Shown here: positions 44,186-56,059 of the stretch, one piece after another
Layout of the letters: every line of letters starts with the position of its first letter
How positions within the stretch are numbered: position 1 is the stretch's first letter
Assembly: GCA_001600415.1 (NCBI GenBank)
Contig: BCJX01000002.1
Coordinates: 1,930,513-1,994,512, forward strand
Reading direction: 5' to 3'
Length of the DNA: 64,000 nt
Source: Pascua guehoae
Taxonomy: Eukaryota; Basidiomycota; Tremellomycetes; Trichosporonales; Trichosporonaceae
Made by a program: the position numbers and the translations under genes
The notes under the pieces: generated by a model
Told to the model about the DNA's origin: nothing
The model's database searches: none
What the model saw: only the letters and a program-made list of their open reading frames with translations

Positions 44186-47100
44186 CGCGGGAGTCGAGTA
44201 CACTGTAGGGCTATTAGATGCGACTCGGGCTGTGCTCTTGCCACAGAGTACAAATATCATGCTATAACATACAGAGTTGCAGATAAAAGAGACAAACCAC
44301 GTAGTGGTGCTGGCTGCGGGCCATGGGGACCGGCGAGCCTAGCCTGCAGGTACAGCAGCGGGAGTGGTGATACGAGTCGGAATACAGAGGCTGGATCGAA
44401 GTTGACAGACGAACGGCAGACAATCCGGGTTTCGAGAGCACGGGGCCACGAGTTGTTCAGCGACACATTGCCAGAGAACATGGGTAGACGAGCTATACCC
44501 GCGGGCATACCCTGGGGTTTCTCAGACAGAGATAAAGAGAGGATAGCGCCAAACCTCATGGCGGCCAGGAATCCGTTCAAAATTCGGGACACCTTGTCGC
44601 TTGTCGCTCTGCGGTCTTAAATATACTTGCTACATGCTACAGGTACGTCCGCCAAATCTTGCGACTGCCACTTTCAGCTCAATCTATGTCGTCAAAGGTG
44701 GGCGTGGACACTCTCCCGACCAATGCAATGGCGCGACAAGTGGACAGACACACTTGTTATCTCCTGCTTGTCGTATCCCACATGCCCTGCGCGCCGCCCT
44801 GTACACGCTCTGCGCGCGTATCCTAGCTTCCTGTGGTAGGCTGCTGGTCTTTTTTGCCATGCCTGTTATACATGCTACGCAAGACAGCCTCGGGGGTCTG
44901 GAACTGGATACGTGTCAGAAACGTCAGGGGTAAGCGGCGGCGTCCACAGACCATTGACCATTGAGCACGGCATGCCATGGTGTAACATGCGGCTGGACCG
45001 CGACGTGCAGATACACCCTCGGGCGATGTCCAGCATCTCGCGCCGCTCGAGCCGTCAACATGGACGTTGCGATTGCGCACTGGACGCGGCCGCAGACTTG
45101 CCGCCGGCCCCGCGATTTTAGAGCCTGGAGCTCGTAGTATATAGTGTAGCCCATAGCCCCATGTGGCCAACGTGTCGGTGCGCGGCGTGTCCACGCCGGC
45201 CGGGTCGTGTATGACAGTGGTGTGGCGGTTGTTTCGCGAGGCCAAGGATGGGGATGCGCTGGGTGATCTGCAGCTGCTACATGCCACATGCCACATGCCG
45301 CATACCACATGTCGAAATCCACACCCCTGCGTTTCTGCCAGCGCAGCGTAACAGCGTAAACTGGAACCAGCGAGCCCTTCAGACATGCAAACTGTCGATA
45401 GGATGGATACAAGCTCGTGCGGCCATGGGAAATGGGACCCAGGCGGGACTGACGGTGGGTCTCTCACTCTCGCTCGTCTCGTCGTCTTCTTTCCTCGTCT
45501 CCTGTCCTTGTCTCCTTGCCTGCTCATGTCTTTGTCTCGTCGTCTGCTCGCCTGCCCGTGTGCCCCGGCATTTTACAAAGTCCCACCAGTGCATTCCAGG
45601 CACCGCCAGATGCCGTCACATCTTCCCTCCTGAGGGTCGCTGACCCCCCTCAACCTCCTGAGTAATGGCGGCCGTAGGTCTTAAAGAAGCATGTGGGCGA
45701 ACAAATTCATTTCTGCACATTTGCATGCCTCGTCGCACACTCTCGCACGTTTTTTCCCGGTGTCGGATTATCCCTGCGTGGTGATGAGGGGCAGGGGTTG
45801 GTCGAGGCCCAGACGCAAAAGCTCCGTTTGACTTCCAGATACGCGCGAATACTCGAATAGTGTATGTACAGGTGTGTCCGAAAGTTATGAGACCTTGAGA
45901 CTGCCGTTGGCTTGGGTGCGGGCAGTGTGCTGATGGCCGCACGGAGGAAGTGCACGATACCTTACAACAAGCAGGGAGCGTCAGTGTGCTTACCTGCTGT
46001 ACAGCAGCATAGATGGGTTGGCAGAGTGTCTGCGTTATGCGCATTTATTTGCCTGGGCCGTGAAAGTGGCAGTCTCAAATTCCGGAACTCCCATGTACTC
46101 GCTGAACAACCGTCAGCAAGACCGAACACGCTGCCGATAGAAGGAATGCCCGGCGCTGGCGAACTCCCTCCCGAGCCGACTTTTTTTCCAGCGGATATCG
46201 TCACACTGATGTAACACCGAAACCATGCCGGCGGTGCCATGACGGCCGATTCGGCTTGGTAACATACCAAACTTCCGAGGCGTCGTTCCTGGCGAGTGGG
46301 TGTGCGGCATGCGGCATCCTGCACAATTTACACACGGCCGAACATGGTCGTACAGACGACGGCTCTCCTGACTGCCATGTGTAAAGGTCCGGCCAGGTTA
46401 AGGTTGGCACTTGTGAGGCACCATTCAGTGGGCCCGTTGTCGTCGTAGCTTGTCTCCTTTGTGTCGTCGTCGGCCTGCTGGTGTTGATGGGGGGATGTAG
46501 AGGGTGCATGGTGGGCCTGGCGGGGGGGTTGTGGGCTTGTTGGGCAACTTGGGGGGTTGTAGGGTTGTAACCGGGTTAGTAGCGTGAGGTCTTTTAGTTA
46601 CCGACCTGATACCCGTGCCAGCAGGACGGGGCCACAACTGCTGCCTCGTTTGTTGTGTGACCCAGACAAGGCATGAGTCATGGATCAATGGATCACGGAT
46701 CACGGATCACGGATCGACAGTTCAGTCAAGGTTGCGGACAGCAACTCCCGAGTTGTTTAATGTACGAACATGATGGGTCGTGGTGGTCAGGGTGGCCATG
46801 TCCAAATCAGGGCTACCAGGAGGCGACTACGAGGCGACTACGAGGCGGCCGAGGCGGATACGAGGCGACCAGGAGCGGGTCCGGGGATTGTCCAACAATG
46901 GTCAGGAACCACCACGACTGGCATCTCAGGTCCATCGAGGTCCCCTCCATTCAAGGGCAAAAAGAAAGAAAAAAATTGGACGGCTTGGTCACATCACGGC
47001 ACTGCTCACCCTTCTCACCCTGCTCACAACAACGTGCACACGCAGTCCGGACCAGGCACCCACCATGGGTATCAAAAAGGACAGATGTGACAGCATTGAA

Positions 47101-48695
47101 TGAGACCTCGTGTCCTGGATTCAGCGCAGTACGACACGTTGTACTCTAGGGACGAGTCTAGGTTGGACGAGGGGACCTGGGTGTACCTGGATGCATCATC
47201 TTGGCGCCGGCCCGACTGCTACTGCGACCGCGACGCACCCTCTGAAGTACAAAACGGTACATAGGACGGGGCATTTTGGCTCCGGACCTAGAAGCCGAGC
47301 CAGCACGAGGGACAAGGGGCAAAAAAAAGTGCAGTGCCGTAGAGTACCGGTGCATGCATACGCCGCTGCGCGACGCCGCTAACCGGGTAGCTCGCTGTAC
47401 CAGCCAGGCTCCACGAGTCAAGGAACGACGCTGGTGCCGTCGGGACGGCGTGTCACCAGGCCCGGCGAGGGTGTGACCGTGGGCGCTGCTCGCGCGACGG
47501 CAAAAGAGAGCCAAGTTGTGGCCAGGTGGACATGAGAGCGCGGCGCAGAGCAACTGCGCAGAGCAACTGCGCAGAGCAACTGCTGCATATCTACATCTAG
47601 ACTTTAGAGCCAACGTTGCATCAGTGTGACCCAGTGGCTTGCTTTGCTTGCGCATATCATCTCGTCCTATCTATCCTCCATTCTCTTGTCGCTGCTCTAG
47701 CCACCATCGCCGCCACCGCCCGCTCCCCTCGCATACACGCCTGGCTGATAATCGTACTCCCTCCCTCTCACATCTAGATCGGAGAATACGCACCCACCTG
47801 CACCTGCACCTGCACCTCTGCCCCGCCATTCATTCACTGCACTTCGCTTCACTTGACTTCGCTTCGCTTGGCTTTCATTATAATCGTCCCACACGATAGA
47901 CTCCCCGCATTTCTTAGACCACCACGCCCCCACCTCCAAGCTGCCCCCGACGTGTCGACACTGCAAACACACAACCACACAAACCACATCCCCGCATCGG
48001 CGCCTCTAGACTCCCCGCGCGCCATCCGAGCGCCAGCCGTTGCATTCAACGCCAGCCGCGCCAGTGTACCCACGTACCCACCGGGGAGTGGGGCGACAGA
48101 ATAGAATAGAATACCCGGCCCTAGTACGTCTTGTTCCACGATCGTGCTCCATGTTCCATGACCCCTTTCTACCCAGGGCCGCAGGACGCACAGGCCATGC
48201 AGGCCATGCAGGTCATGCAGACTGGTGGTACCGTGGAATGGCCGTCGGTGGTCGCCAAAGGGTATAGGTGTACTAGCAGTGCGTTCCCGGTTGCACTGTA
48301 CCTGGCTCGTGTCGTGTGGTGGCGTCCAACAAGCTCATTCGAGCTCATTATCGTACCGCGTTCTATTCATTTATGATCAGCTGGGGATCAGCCGCGGGTG
48401 ATTGTCCGCGGCCGCCTGCATGCCTGCATGCCGCCTGCATGCCTGCATGCCTGACCCAGTATTACGTGCCAGCTCCCTAAATTTTCTGTCTTTTGTGGAT
48501 AGTTTGCCGGAGGTGGACGAGTACCAATTTTGTCGGAGGGTGGGGGGTGATTACCGCTTCGTCTCGGGAAGGCGCCCGGTCCCCGTCGACCCTGCGCCAC
48601 CGCCACAACCCACCCACACCATTACCCTCCCCCTTCCCTCCATTTCCATTTACTCGTGTCCCCCCTTCTTCTCATCGCGCGCCCACTCTGCACCA
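44186..48695. other. Gene-poor 4.5-kb region with many short tandem repeats
   Basis: No frame here shows a domain, a plausible intron chain or coding-like composition. Short repeats: catgccacatgcc units (45285-45305), atcacgg x3 (46690-46714), gaggcgactac units (46820-46872), a 13-bp unit x3 (47543-47581), aggccatgc units (48190-48220) and cctgcatg units (48411-48453). Composition is less GC-rich than the flanking genes. Confidence 0.6.
47543..47581. repeat. 13-bp tandem repeat, 3 copies
   Basis: Three identical copies of gcgcagagcaact. Confidence 0.9.
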
Positions 48696-51600
48696 ATGGC
48701 CACTAGCACTAGCCCCTTCATCTCATCTCCCCCCTCCCTATCCTCTCCCTCTCCCTCTCCTCTCCCTCTCCTCTCCCTCTCCTCTCCCTCCCCCACCCTT
48801 ATTCCACCCACCCTATCCTCCCCCGCTAGCGCTGCGGGCAGCGGCTTGCATTATTGGCCCGCGTCGGTTTTGATCTGGATCGGCGAGCTGCGACAAAGAG
48901 TTGCACTAGCGCGTCTGGAACCAGGTGACAAGCAAGAGTGATACACCCTCCTCGAGCCGTGCATTTACTACTGCGCACGTCCTCAAAGCGACACACTCTC
49001 TCCCTATCGCTCGTCACCGCGTCGCCATCATCCCCACATTCTCTTCTCACACCACCTACCACCTCAACAACAAGCCCGCCCGCCAACCCACACATGACAG
49101 CGGCCGTGCACACAGCCTACTAACCGAGCAGTAGCGCCGCCCACTGCCCCGCCGTCGACCAGGCCGCGCCCGTCGCCGCCGCCACCGCTGCCCCCCATGC
49201 CGTCGAGTGTACGGTCTAGTTTGCGCTCCAGTCAGCGCTCTGCCGCCCGGCGAACCGAGCCCCAGTCCCTTGGACTCGAGGACGAGCTCTCGTTTGGATC
49301 AGACGAGGATCTGATGGAGACGATTGGCGAGATTCAACTGCCTGATCACGAACTCGAGGCCGCCACCGTCGACCCGAGGATGCCAGTATCGTCGGCATCG
49401 TCGGCGGCGGCGGCCGCGGGCCACCGAGAACGCACCCTCAAGCTGCGCGGCAACAAGTCAAAGTCGTCGCTCAAACTTACAAAGGACAAGAGCCGGACGT
49501 CGTCTCGCAAGGACTCGAGCAAGGCGTCGCTCGCCTCATCGTCGCATCTCCTCCCGCCCTTGCCGCCCGTGCCATCGGGCTCGACGCTCGATCTTCCCAC
49601 CGACATGTTTGGCGATCGGTCCGGGCACAAGCGCGGGTCGCTCATGGGCGCATTCAAGGTCAAGGGACTGCGCAAGTGGAAAGACGACCAGAGCTCGCGT
49701 GCATCCTTTGTCACCGATAGCCAGAGCATGGGGTCGACGCTGAGCTTGTCGAAAATCGGCTCAAACAGCTGTGAGTCACCCCACGCGGCCATGTAACAAT
49801 TCCAACTCATGTGCTCACACACTCCAGCATCGCGGCCCTCACTATCGTCAATGGCCTACACCACCACCGGCGGCACACAGGGCTCACCCGCAGCGGCTTC
49901 AGTGACCACGCCCAACTTGCCGCTCTCCCTGCCATCGCCGTTTGAGCACAGTGTCTCGGAACGTCTGACGCTCTCGGGCAAGCCGGCTCCGATCGCCGAG
50001 GATCCTACCGCTGCGCACCAGCGCGCCCGTGATTCGCAGGCACAAGCTAGTACACGCACACCCAGCCACGACGCCAGCGCGAGCAAGATGCAGCTCGCGA
50101 CGTCGTGGACACCGACCGAGATTTCCAGCGCCATCCTCCCCGGTTTCCCAGCGACTCTCGCATCACTCGAGCCCATTACCGTCTTCTCGGCGCAGGCCGC
50201 CAAGCGCCCGCCGTCGTCGATTCTCGCGTCCGCGTCGGAGCGCAATTCCCACGGATTCCGCATGCCCTCATCGTCATCCCGCTGGATACCATGTACCCTC
50301 GTCTTTACCCACTTTAAAGTGTCCATCTCGCCAGAGGAGACGGCGCAGTATGGCGGTGACGACGAGCGCACTATTGCGCACGTGCACGTCTTTTCAGCCC
50401 AGCGCGGCGGTACGCCGCCGCCGGGAGGGTCTGGCAACTCACCCACCGTGCGCCGCTCAAAATCCAACGCGGCGGGTGCCGGGATGGGCATGGGTGTGGA
50501 ATCGGGTCCGCGCGTAGAGGTCGAGCGCCGTACCCTGTCGCGCATGAGCACGGCGTCGGTGTGCGACGATGCGTCGACAGACGACGCCGACGGCCTTGTC
50601 CTGCGTATCCTCTTTGGCGACGACGACCGCAGCAAGGGCAACGAGTGGCTTGTCGAGATGAAGGACGGTCGTCAGCTGCACGAGTGGATCCGTCATGTCA
50701 AGAAGACGGCCATCATGATCAAGTGAGTTTGCGCGTGGAAGCCCAACTAACGACCCCAGTGCCGAGGAAATGGGCTATGGACAGGCTATCCGGGGCGCGT
50801 ACGAGACCACGAGTGTATCTGCCGATGACCTTGCGCACAAACTCAGTGTCCACGCGCGTGCGGTTGCAGACAGCCGCGAACGTGCGGCGGCCAAGACCAA
50901 GGCGGGCGCTGAGCGTACCGTCACGGGGTCGTCTGCAAGCCAGACGAGCGAGCGCCGTACGTCGCTCGACGCAGTGCAGGGCGCTGCGATCCCGCGCTCC
51001 CGTTCCGCCGACGAACTGAATGCCATGGGCAACCCGAAACGCAAGTCGTACATTGACTCGGGTATGAGTGCCACGCCAGTTGGCACGGGTACCACAACGC
51101 CGACACCAAACGGCGTCGACCTGTACCGCGCCGACCTGAGCGACCCAGATAGCATTGGCACGACCGCCGGCTTGTTTGCGAGAATGTCGCTCAGCTCGGG
51201 CCTGTCGTTCCCTGCGCCGCCCTCCGACATGCCCACCTCGGGCTTGTCATTCCCAGCACCTCCATCAGATCTGCCCCCTCCGCGCATGCAGCGCGTCCAC
51301 GCGGCGGCAGCCGTTAAGCCACCGGCCCCAGTGATCTCTGCGCCCGTTGCGCCTTCGGTGCCCAACGCACTTGGCCCAGCCCCTGCCCCGCCCCACAGCA
51401 CATCCAGCCCCGTCCACGCCGCGTCAACCTCGACGGCGGCATCGGCCGCTCCCACCCCACCCCTCGTACCCGGCGGCGCAAATGTCCACAATGTCCACAC
51501 GGGTGTCCTCTCGAGTCCGTCCGACTCGGAGGACGAGGCCTTCACCCCAGGCCGCCCGCCCACCCCTCCCCGCCACAACGGCCACGCCAACGCCGTCTAC

Positions 51601-51943
51601 GGCGAAGAGGCCGCGCGTGCACACCACGTCTCGATCCTCCAGCGCGAACGCAAGGCGCCGAGCATTGCAAACAGCACAAACTCGGCAAACAGCTCGACGA
51701 GCAGGCTCCGACGGCTCCGCGGAAAGCCCCAGGTCATTGATATTAGTGAGTCGTGTCTGGGTGTGCATGTGCTGCGAGCAGCTGGGTCATTCCCACTTGG
51801 AAGTGTCATTCCCACTTGGAGGCCGTTGCTAACTGCCAGTGGCCGAGTTTTCCGCGGTCGAGGCCGAGAACATGCCGCCGCAGGACGACGACGAGCCGAT
51901 CCGCGAGGACCGTGAGCGCCGCATCCGCTTTGCCGAGATGTAG
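48696..51943 (+). CDS. Serine-rich protein with a PH-like domain
   Basis: Function unknown. Firm coding starts at MPSSVRSSLRSSQRSAARR (49197), with an in-frame Pro-rich upstream part beginning at a CTAAC...GCAG acceptor (about 49131). A possible first exon at 48696-48931 (MATSTSPFISS..., CT-rich) joins in frame through a GTGACA donor, which is tentative. Exons then run to about 49770, 49838-50725, 50761-51746 and 51839-51943. The 50280-50725 part has PH-fold traits: WIPCTLVFTHFKVSIS strand, variable Ser-rich insert, LVLRILFGDDD strand, NEWLVEMKDGRQLHEWIRHV with the C-terminal helix Trp. The C-terminal half has a repeated GLSFPAPPSD unit and Ser/Pro-rich disorder. Typical of fungal cortical or signalling scaffolds. 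Confidence 0.7.
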
Positions 51944-53579
51944 CGGGGGTCGACGGATTGACGCGCGGGCAGACTCCCAGCCCGCAGACTGCATCCCACG
52001 CGTTCCACGGCTGCGAGATGGGGAACACGAAGTGCACGCACCCAACATCACCCACATCCATCCTAATCTCTTCTGTGCTCCACCGAGTCCCTCATGCTTT
52101 GCCCTGGGCGTTGGGCCGCCAGCGCGCATGCCTTGCCTTGCTCACCTGCACCCTTGCCTTGCCTTGCCTTGCCTTGCCTTGCCTTGCCTTGCCTTGCCTT
52201 GCCCTCACCTGGTCACCCGGCCACCCGACTATTTGTCTTGTCCACCGCCACGCAACACCCACCCCACCTCACCACCCACACCACCTCACCATCCAACACC
52301 CATCACCCATAACCCACCCACCCCAGCACCCACCTCACGCCGATACCCATATAGTGCCAGTAGGCTGTACATGCAGACTGTAGAGTGATCCCAGTGTGGC
52401 CTGATATGGCCGCGCGCATAAGTTGGCCAGCGCGTGTTTGACCAGCGCGCAAGTTATCGTGGGTTTGGGCCACTGCGTCAGTCTGCCATGCAGAGGACGG
52501 AGGACTGTACAGAGGAGGCGCGGGGATGAGTGCTCGGGAAAACTGCCAACTCTTGCCAACAACTGCCACCCACTGGCTGAGCATCAGCCACCCGAGGACA
52601 TGATCAAACCCAATGGCAGACACAGCACAGGCATACTGCATTTGCATGGACGTTAACCTACATCTCTTTAGCAGGTTATATACCACCAGCCTCCCAACAC
52701 CCTCAAGATTGAGAGGACCCGTTGGATCAGGTTGCGATTGGCCCCAATTCCGCGTCCAACGGTCATCCTGGCGACGCGTGTTCGAGCCCCGAAGCCACCC
52801 TACCCACTATTCCACCCCCTATACTCGGGCAAGCTCCTCGCCTAATTCGGTCCGATGCCGGGGTCCGCCGTATCTTTGTGGGTACTCTGGCTGGTGCATC
52901 TGTGTGCTGCTTCTGTATCTGTGTGCTGCTTGTTTTGAGCGCCGACTTGGGGTTGTTTGCACACGAACAAACTCGAAATCTCGAAGTCAACTCGATTTCA
53001 ACTGGTGGTGTGGGGGTTAGGCGTGCGGGGAGGTAATAGGTACGCGATGGACAAAGGAAGGATTGGCGCGCCTACCGCGCGCCTCCACTTTATCAACACC
53101 TGCAACATGAACGAACACGAACAGTCTGCCATTTACGCGCCATCCATCCCATCACTGATCACATAATTGCTACCACTCGCCCACTCTTGACCTCGAGTAC
53201 CTCGAGTCGCACCGAATCGCACCTTGGACGGCATCCACAATCCCATCCTCGGACCCACTGTGGTCCCTCCAACCAACCCCAACCCCCACGTCAACCCGAC
53301 CTCCAAGCCCAACCCAGCTCCAACTCCAATCCAGCCCCATCGTCCAACCTCTCCTAACCGCATCGACAACCCCACCTCAAACCCAACGGCAACCCGCTTC
53401 CAACCCACCCCAGCCCCGAACCTCAACCCGACCCATCTCCGCCCATCCCAACCCAACTCCAAGCCCGTCCCGTCCCAACCCAACCCAACGCCAACCCACC
53501 ACCACTCCAACCCACCACCACTCCAACCCACCACCACTCCAACCCCCCACCACTTCAACCCCCCCGCCCCCCCACCACA
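51944..53579. other. Intergenic region with repeats upstream of the 53.6-kb gene
   Basis: Contains a (CCTTG)n microsatellite, a CACC-rich stretch (52245-52335), and a long C-rich, G-poor stretch (53224-53577) of accaaccc/caacccc units immediately before the next start codon. No gene. Confidence 0.6.
52152..52203. repeat. (CCTTG)10 microsatellite
   Basis: Ten tandem pentanucleotides, in the 3' flank of the PH-like gene. Confidence 0.95.
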
Positions 53580-55547
53580 ATGTCATCCCCCTTCAACCCC
53601 CTCTCCGCCCTAACACCCGCCGGCGCCACCCCCCTCCCCCTCCCGGGCCTCTCCCCCGTCCCCGTCCACCCCTTCCTCGTCCCCTCCCCCGCCGCGGGCA
53701 CGCCAGGCATGGCGGGCCTCACCCCCTGGCTCGCCGCAGGCACGCCGCATCTGGGTCCCGCATCCGTAGGTCGCGGAGTGGGCGCGGCCGGTACAGGAGG
53801 GGCAGGAGCGGCCGGACCTGGACCTGGGGCTGGCGCTGGACCTGGCGCAGCAGGACCAGGACCAGGGACAGGGACAGGATCAGGCCGGCCCTCCGCGTCG
53901 GGGGCCGAGATTGACGACGCGGCGCGCGCGCTCGGGGACATGGGCAAGCTGCTCGAGCGGGCCGAGAGTGTGCGGGCCGAGATTGACAGTCTGGAGCGGG
54001 GCGTGTTTGGTGATGCCGGGGGGATGGGGATGGGCATGGGGATGAATGGGATGGGCATGGGGATGGGTATGGGGGGGATGGGGATGGGGGGGATGGGGAT
54101 GGGGGGGATGGGGGGGTTGAACGGGATGAACCTTAGTCGGTTGGAAGGTATGTTGCTGGCGTGGGTCGGGCTGACGGTAGCGCTCCAGTTGGAATGTGAG
54201 TCGAGGGCGGCGCGGGAGGGCGGGGTGAGGTGAGGGTGAGGCGGAGGTGAGGTGAGGGTAAGGTGGGGGTGAGGGCGAGAGCGGGGATGACGCGTGGGTG
54301 ATGGCAAGGCGAGAGTGAGAGGGCGAGTCCGACGGTAAGGCGTGGGCGAGGGCGAAGACGAGAGCAGAGCGAGAGCGAGTCCGAGCTCGAGTCTGAGTCT
54401 GAGCTCCAGTCCGAGTCCGAGAGCGAAGCGAGTCCTAGGGCGAGTCGGAGCCAGAGTCTGCGTTCGAGGGCAAGTCTGCGTCCGCGTCCAAGCCCGACGC
54501 GGGCCGACCTGACCACTGCCACGGGCAAGGCCACTGGCCACGGCAAGGTCACTGGCCCGCCAGACGCAGACGGTACTCGGACCCACGAGATTGTCCAGCG
54601 ACTTTCAGGGGAGGGCGCGGGCAAGTCGGTCGAGATGGATGGCCGAAATGGCCGCAGAGCGCAGAGCGCAGATGATCACATCACTGGTGGTGACTACTGG
54701 CTGCTGGCTGGGAGGTGGCGTCGCAATCGATGCGGGGGTGAACAGGTCCGACTTGCGCGGGTTCTGGTCGGGCGCGGCGACCTATCCTCCCCAGTTCTTC
54801 AGGCGGCGTCCTGGCCATTCTTCAGGCGGCGTCCTGGCCATTCTTCAGGCAGCGTCCTCGCCATTTCTCCAGGTGACGGATGGCTACCAGTCGGCAGTTG
54901 ATGGGAGTAGTGGGGCCGGTCGTTGCGCCTGGGGATATGCTTGTCGAGCCTGGTGGAGCGGTCCGAGCTGGCCATGACCATGACCATGACCACGGCCACC
55001 GCCACGACCATGACAAACCATCTTCCCCCCCCCCCCCCCCCCCTGTTCTCCCGCGCCGCCATAATTGCTGCCACCCGACCCGCCGCCCCGATCACACGCC
55101 CCGTCTCTAGCCCCTATCACGCGTGTACCACCTTATCCTCTGCACGCCTCCCGCTGACACGCTAACTCGCCAGACGCCCAGACCCTCCTCGCGCTCATCA
55201 CATTCTCGTCGACGTACCTCGTCGGCGCGCTCCCCGTGCCCCTCTCGGCCGCTGCGGGTGCCTCTGCCGCGGCTACGTCTGCCGCGTCTGCCCCGGGCAC
55301 TGCAGGGCAGGGGGGTAGTGCCGGGACCGGTGCGGCGGCTGCGGCTGGTGCCGCGCCCGCCTCGGCCGCCGGTGCGGCTGGGGGACCCACGCCTGGGTCT
55401 GGACCCACCGCCCCTGTGACCGACATTTCCCTAGCAGACCTCGCGGCGTGGACCGAGGCGCGTGCCCAGGTGCAGTTTGCGCGGCGCGAGGCGGTCAAGA
55501 CGGCGAGTAAGGCCGTCGTCGACGTGCTCAAGGGCGCGAGAAGCTAG
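53580..55547 (+). CDS. Gly/Ala/Pro/Met-rich protein, unknown function
   Basis: Exons 53580-54147 and 55174-55547 sum to 313 codons with a 1026-nt intron (GTATGT donor, GCTAAC branch, CGCCAG acceptor). The N-terminus is Pro/Leu-rich (MSSPFNPLSALTPAGATPL), then Gly/Ala-rich. A helical segment (IDDAARALGDMGKLLERAES) precedes a Met-Gly tract of about 40 residues (GMGMGMNGMGMGMG). The second exon starts DAQTLLALITFSSTYLVGAL, has an Ala/Gly linker, and ends in a helix, ISLADLAAWTEARAQVQFAR. No family recognised. The frame-keeping across the long intron and the helix-rich ends support a real gene. Confidence 0.6.
54795..54863. repeat. 23-bp tandem repeat, 3 copies, in long intron
   Basis: Three copies of ttcttcaggcggcgtcctgg plus cca (the third with two changes) within the 1026-nt intron. 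Confidence 0.9.
55025..55043. repeat. Poly-C run, 19 nt, in long intron
   Basis: C19 on the sense strand, about 130 nt upstream of the acceptor. Confidence 0.9.
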
Positions 55548-56059
55548 TGCCACAAGCTCGAGATCACCACGTCCACGCCCCATACACGCCGTGGCACAAT
55601 CCACGTCCATACCCTGCACATTTACGTTTGATACCTCGGCCCCACGATCACATGCACTGTATTCACATCATATGCAGGATAACAGCTGTACAGACAGAGA
55701 GTATTGGCGACATGGGCGTTGTTTGGACAGACATCTGGCCCTGATGGTGGCATGCGAGTGGTTGGTTGGACTGGGGCTTGGTGGTGGGTGGTTCTGGTGA
55801 CGGTGAATTATACAGAAAGGTTGCCCGGGACCGGCCACACGCAAAGTTGGAGAGACGTTTCGATATGCTGGAAAATGGAGTCGTGGTTCGTGGTGTTCGT
55901 GGTACAGCTTGGTGGTGTTGGAGGGGAATACCAGTGAGTGAGAGGTCGGTATGGAGGGGAATGCTAGTGGAGCAGGAGGGGAAATACGCAAGCCGCAATT
56001 GCGGTGCTGGTAACGGCTGGTCGATACACAATACCGGCCACTGTCAAGTTTGTGGTCGT
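55548..56059. other. Convergent 3' region, 53.6-kb gene / RBR ligase
   Basis: About 500 bp, less GC-rich than the genes; nothing else seen. Confidence 0.6.

Noticed and set aside
44823..45527. 234-codon minus-strand frame in the gene-poor region
   Set aside because: Cys/Arg-rich translation of repeats without any recognisable fold.
48411..48453. Repeated cctgcatg/gcatgc units, considered as CRISPR or attachment site
   Set aside because: Units are about 8 bp with no spacers, in a eukaryotic genome; simple tandem repeat.
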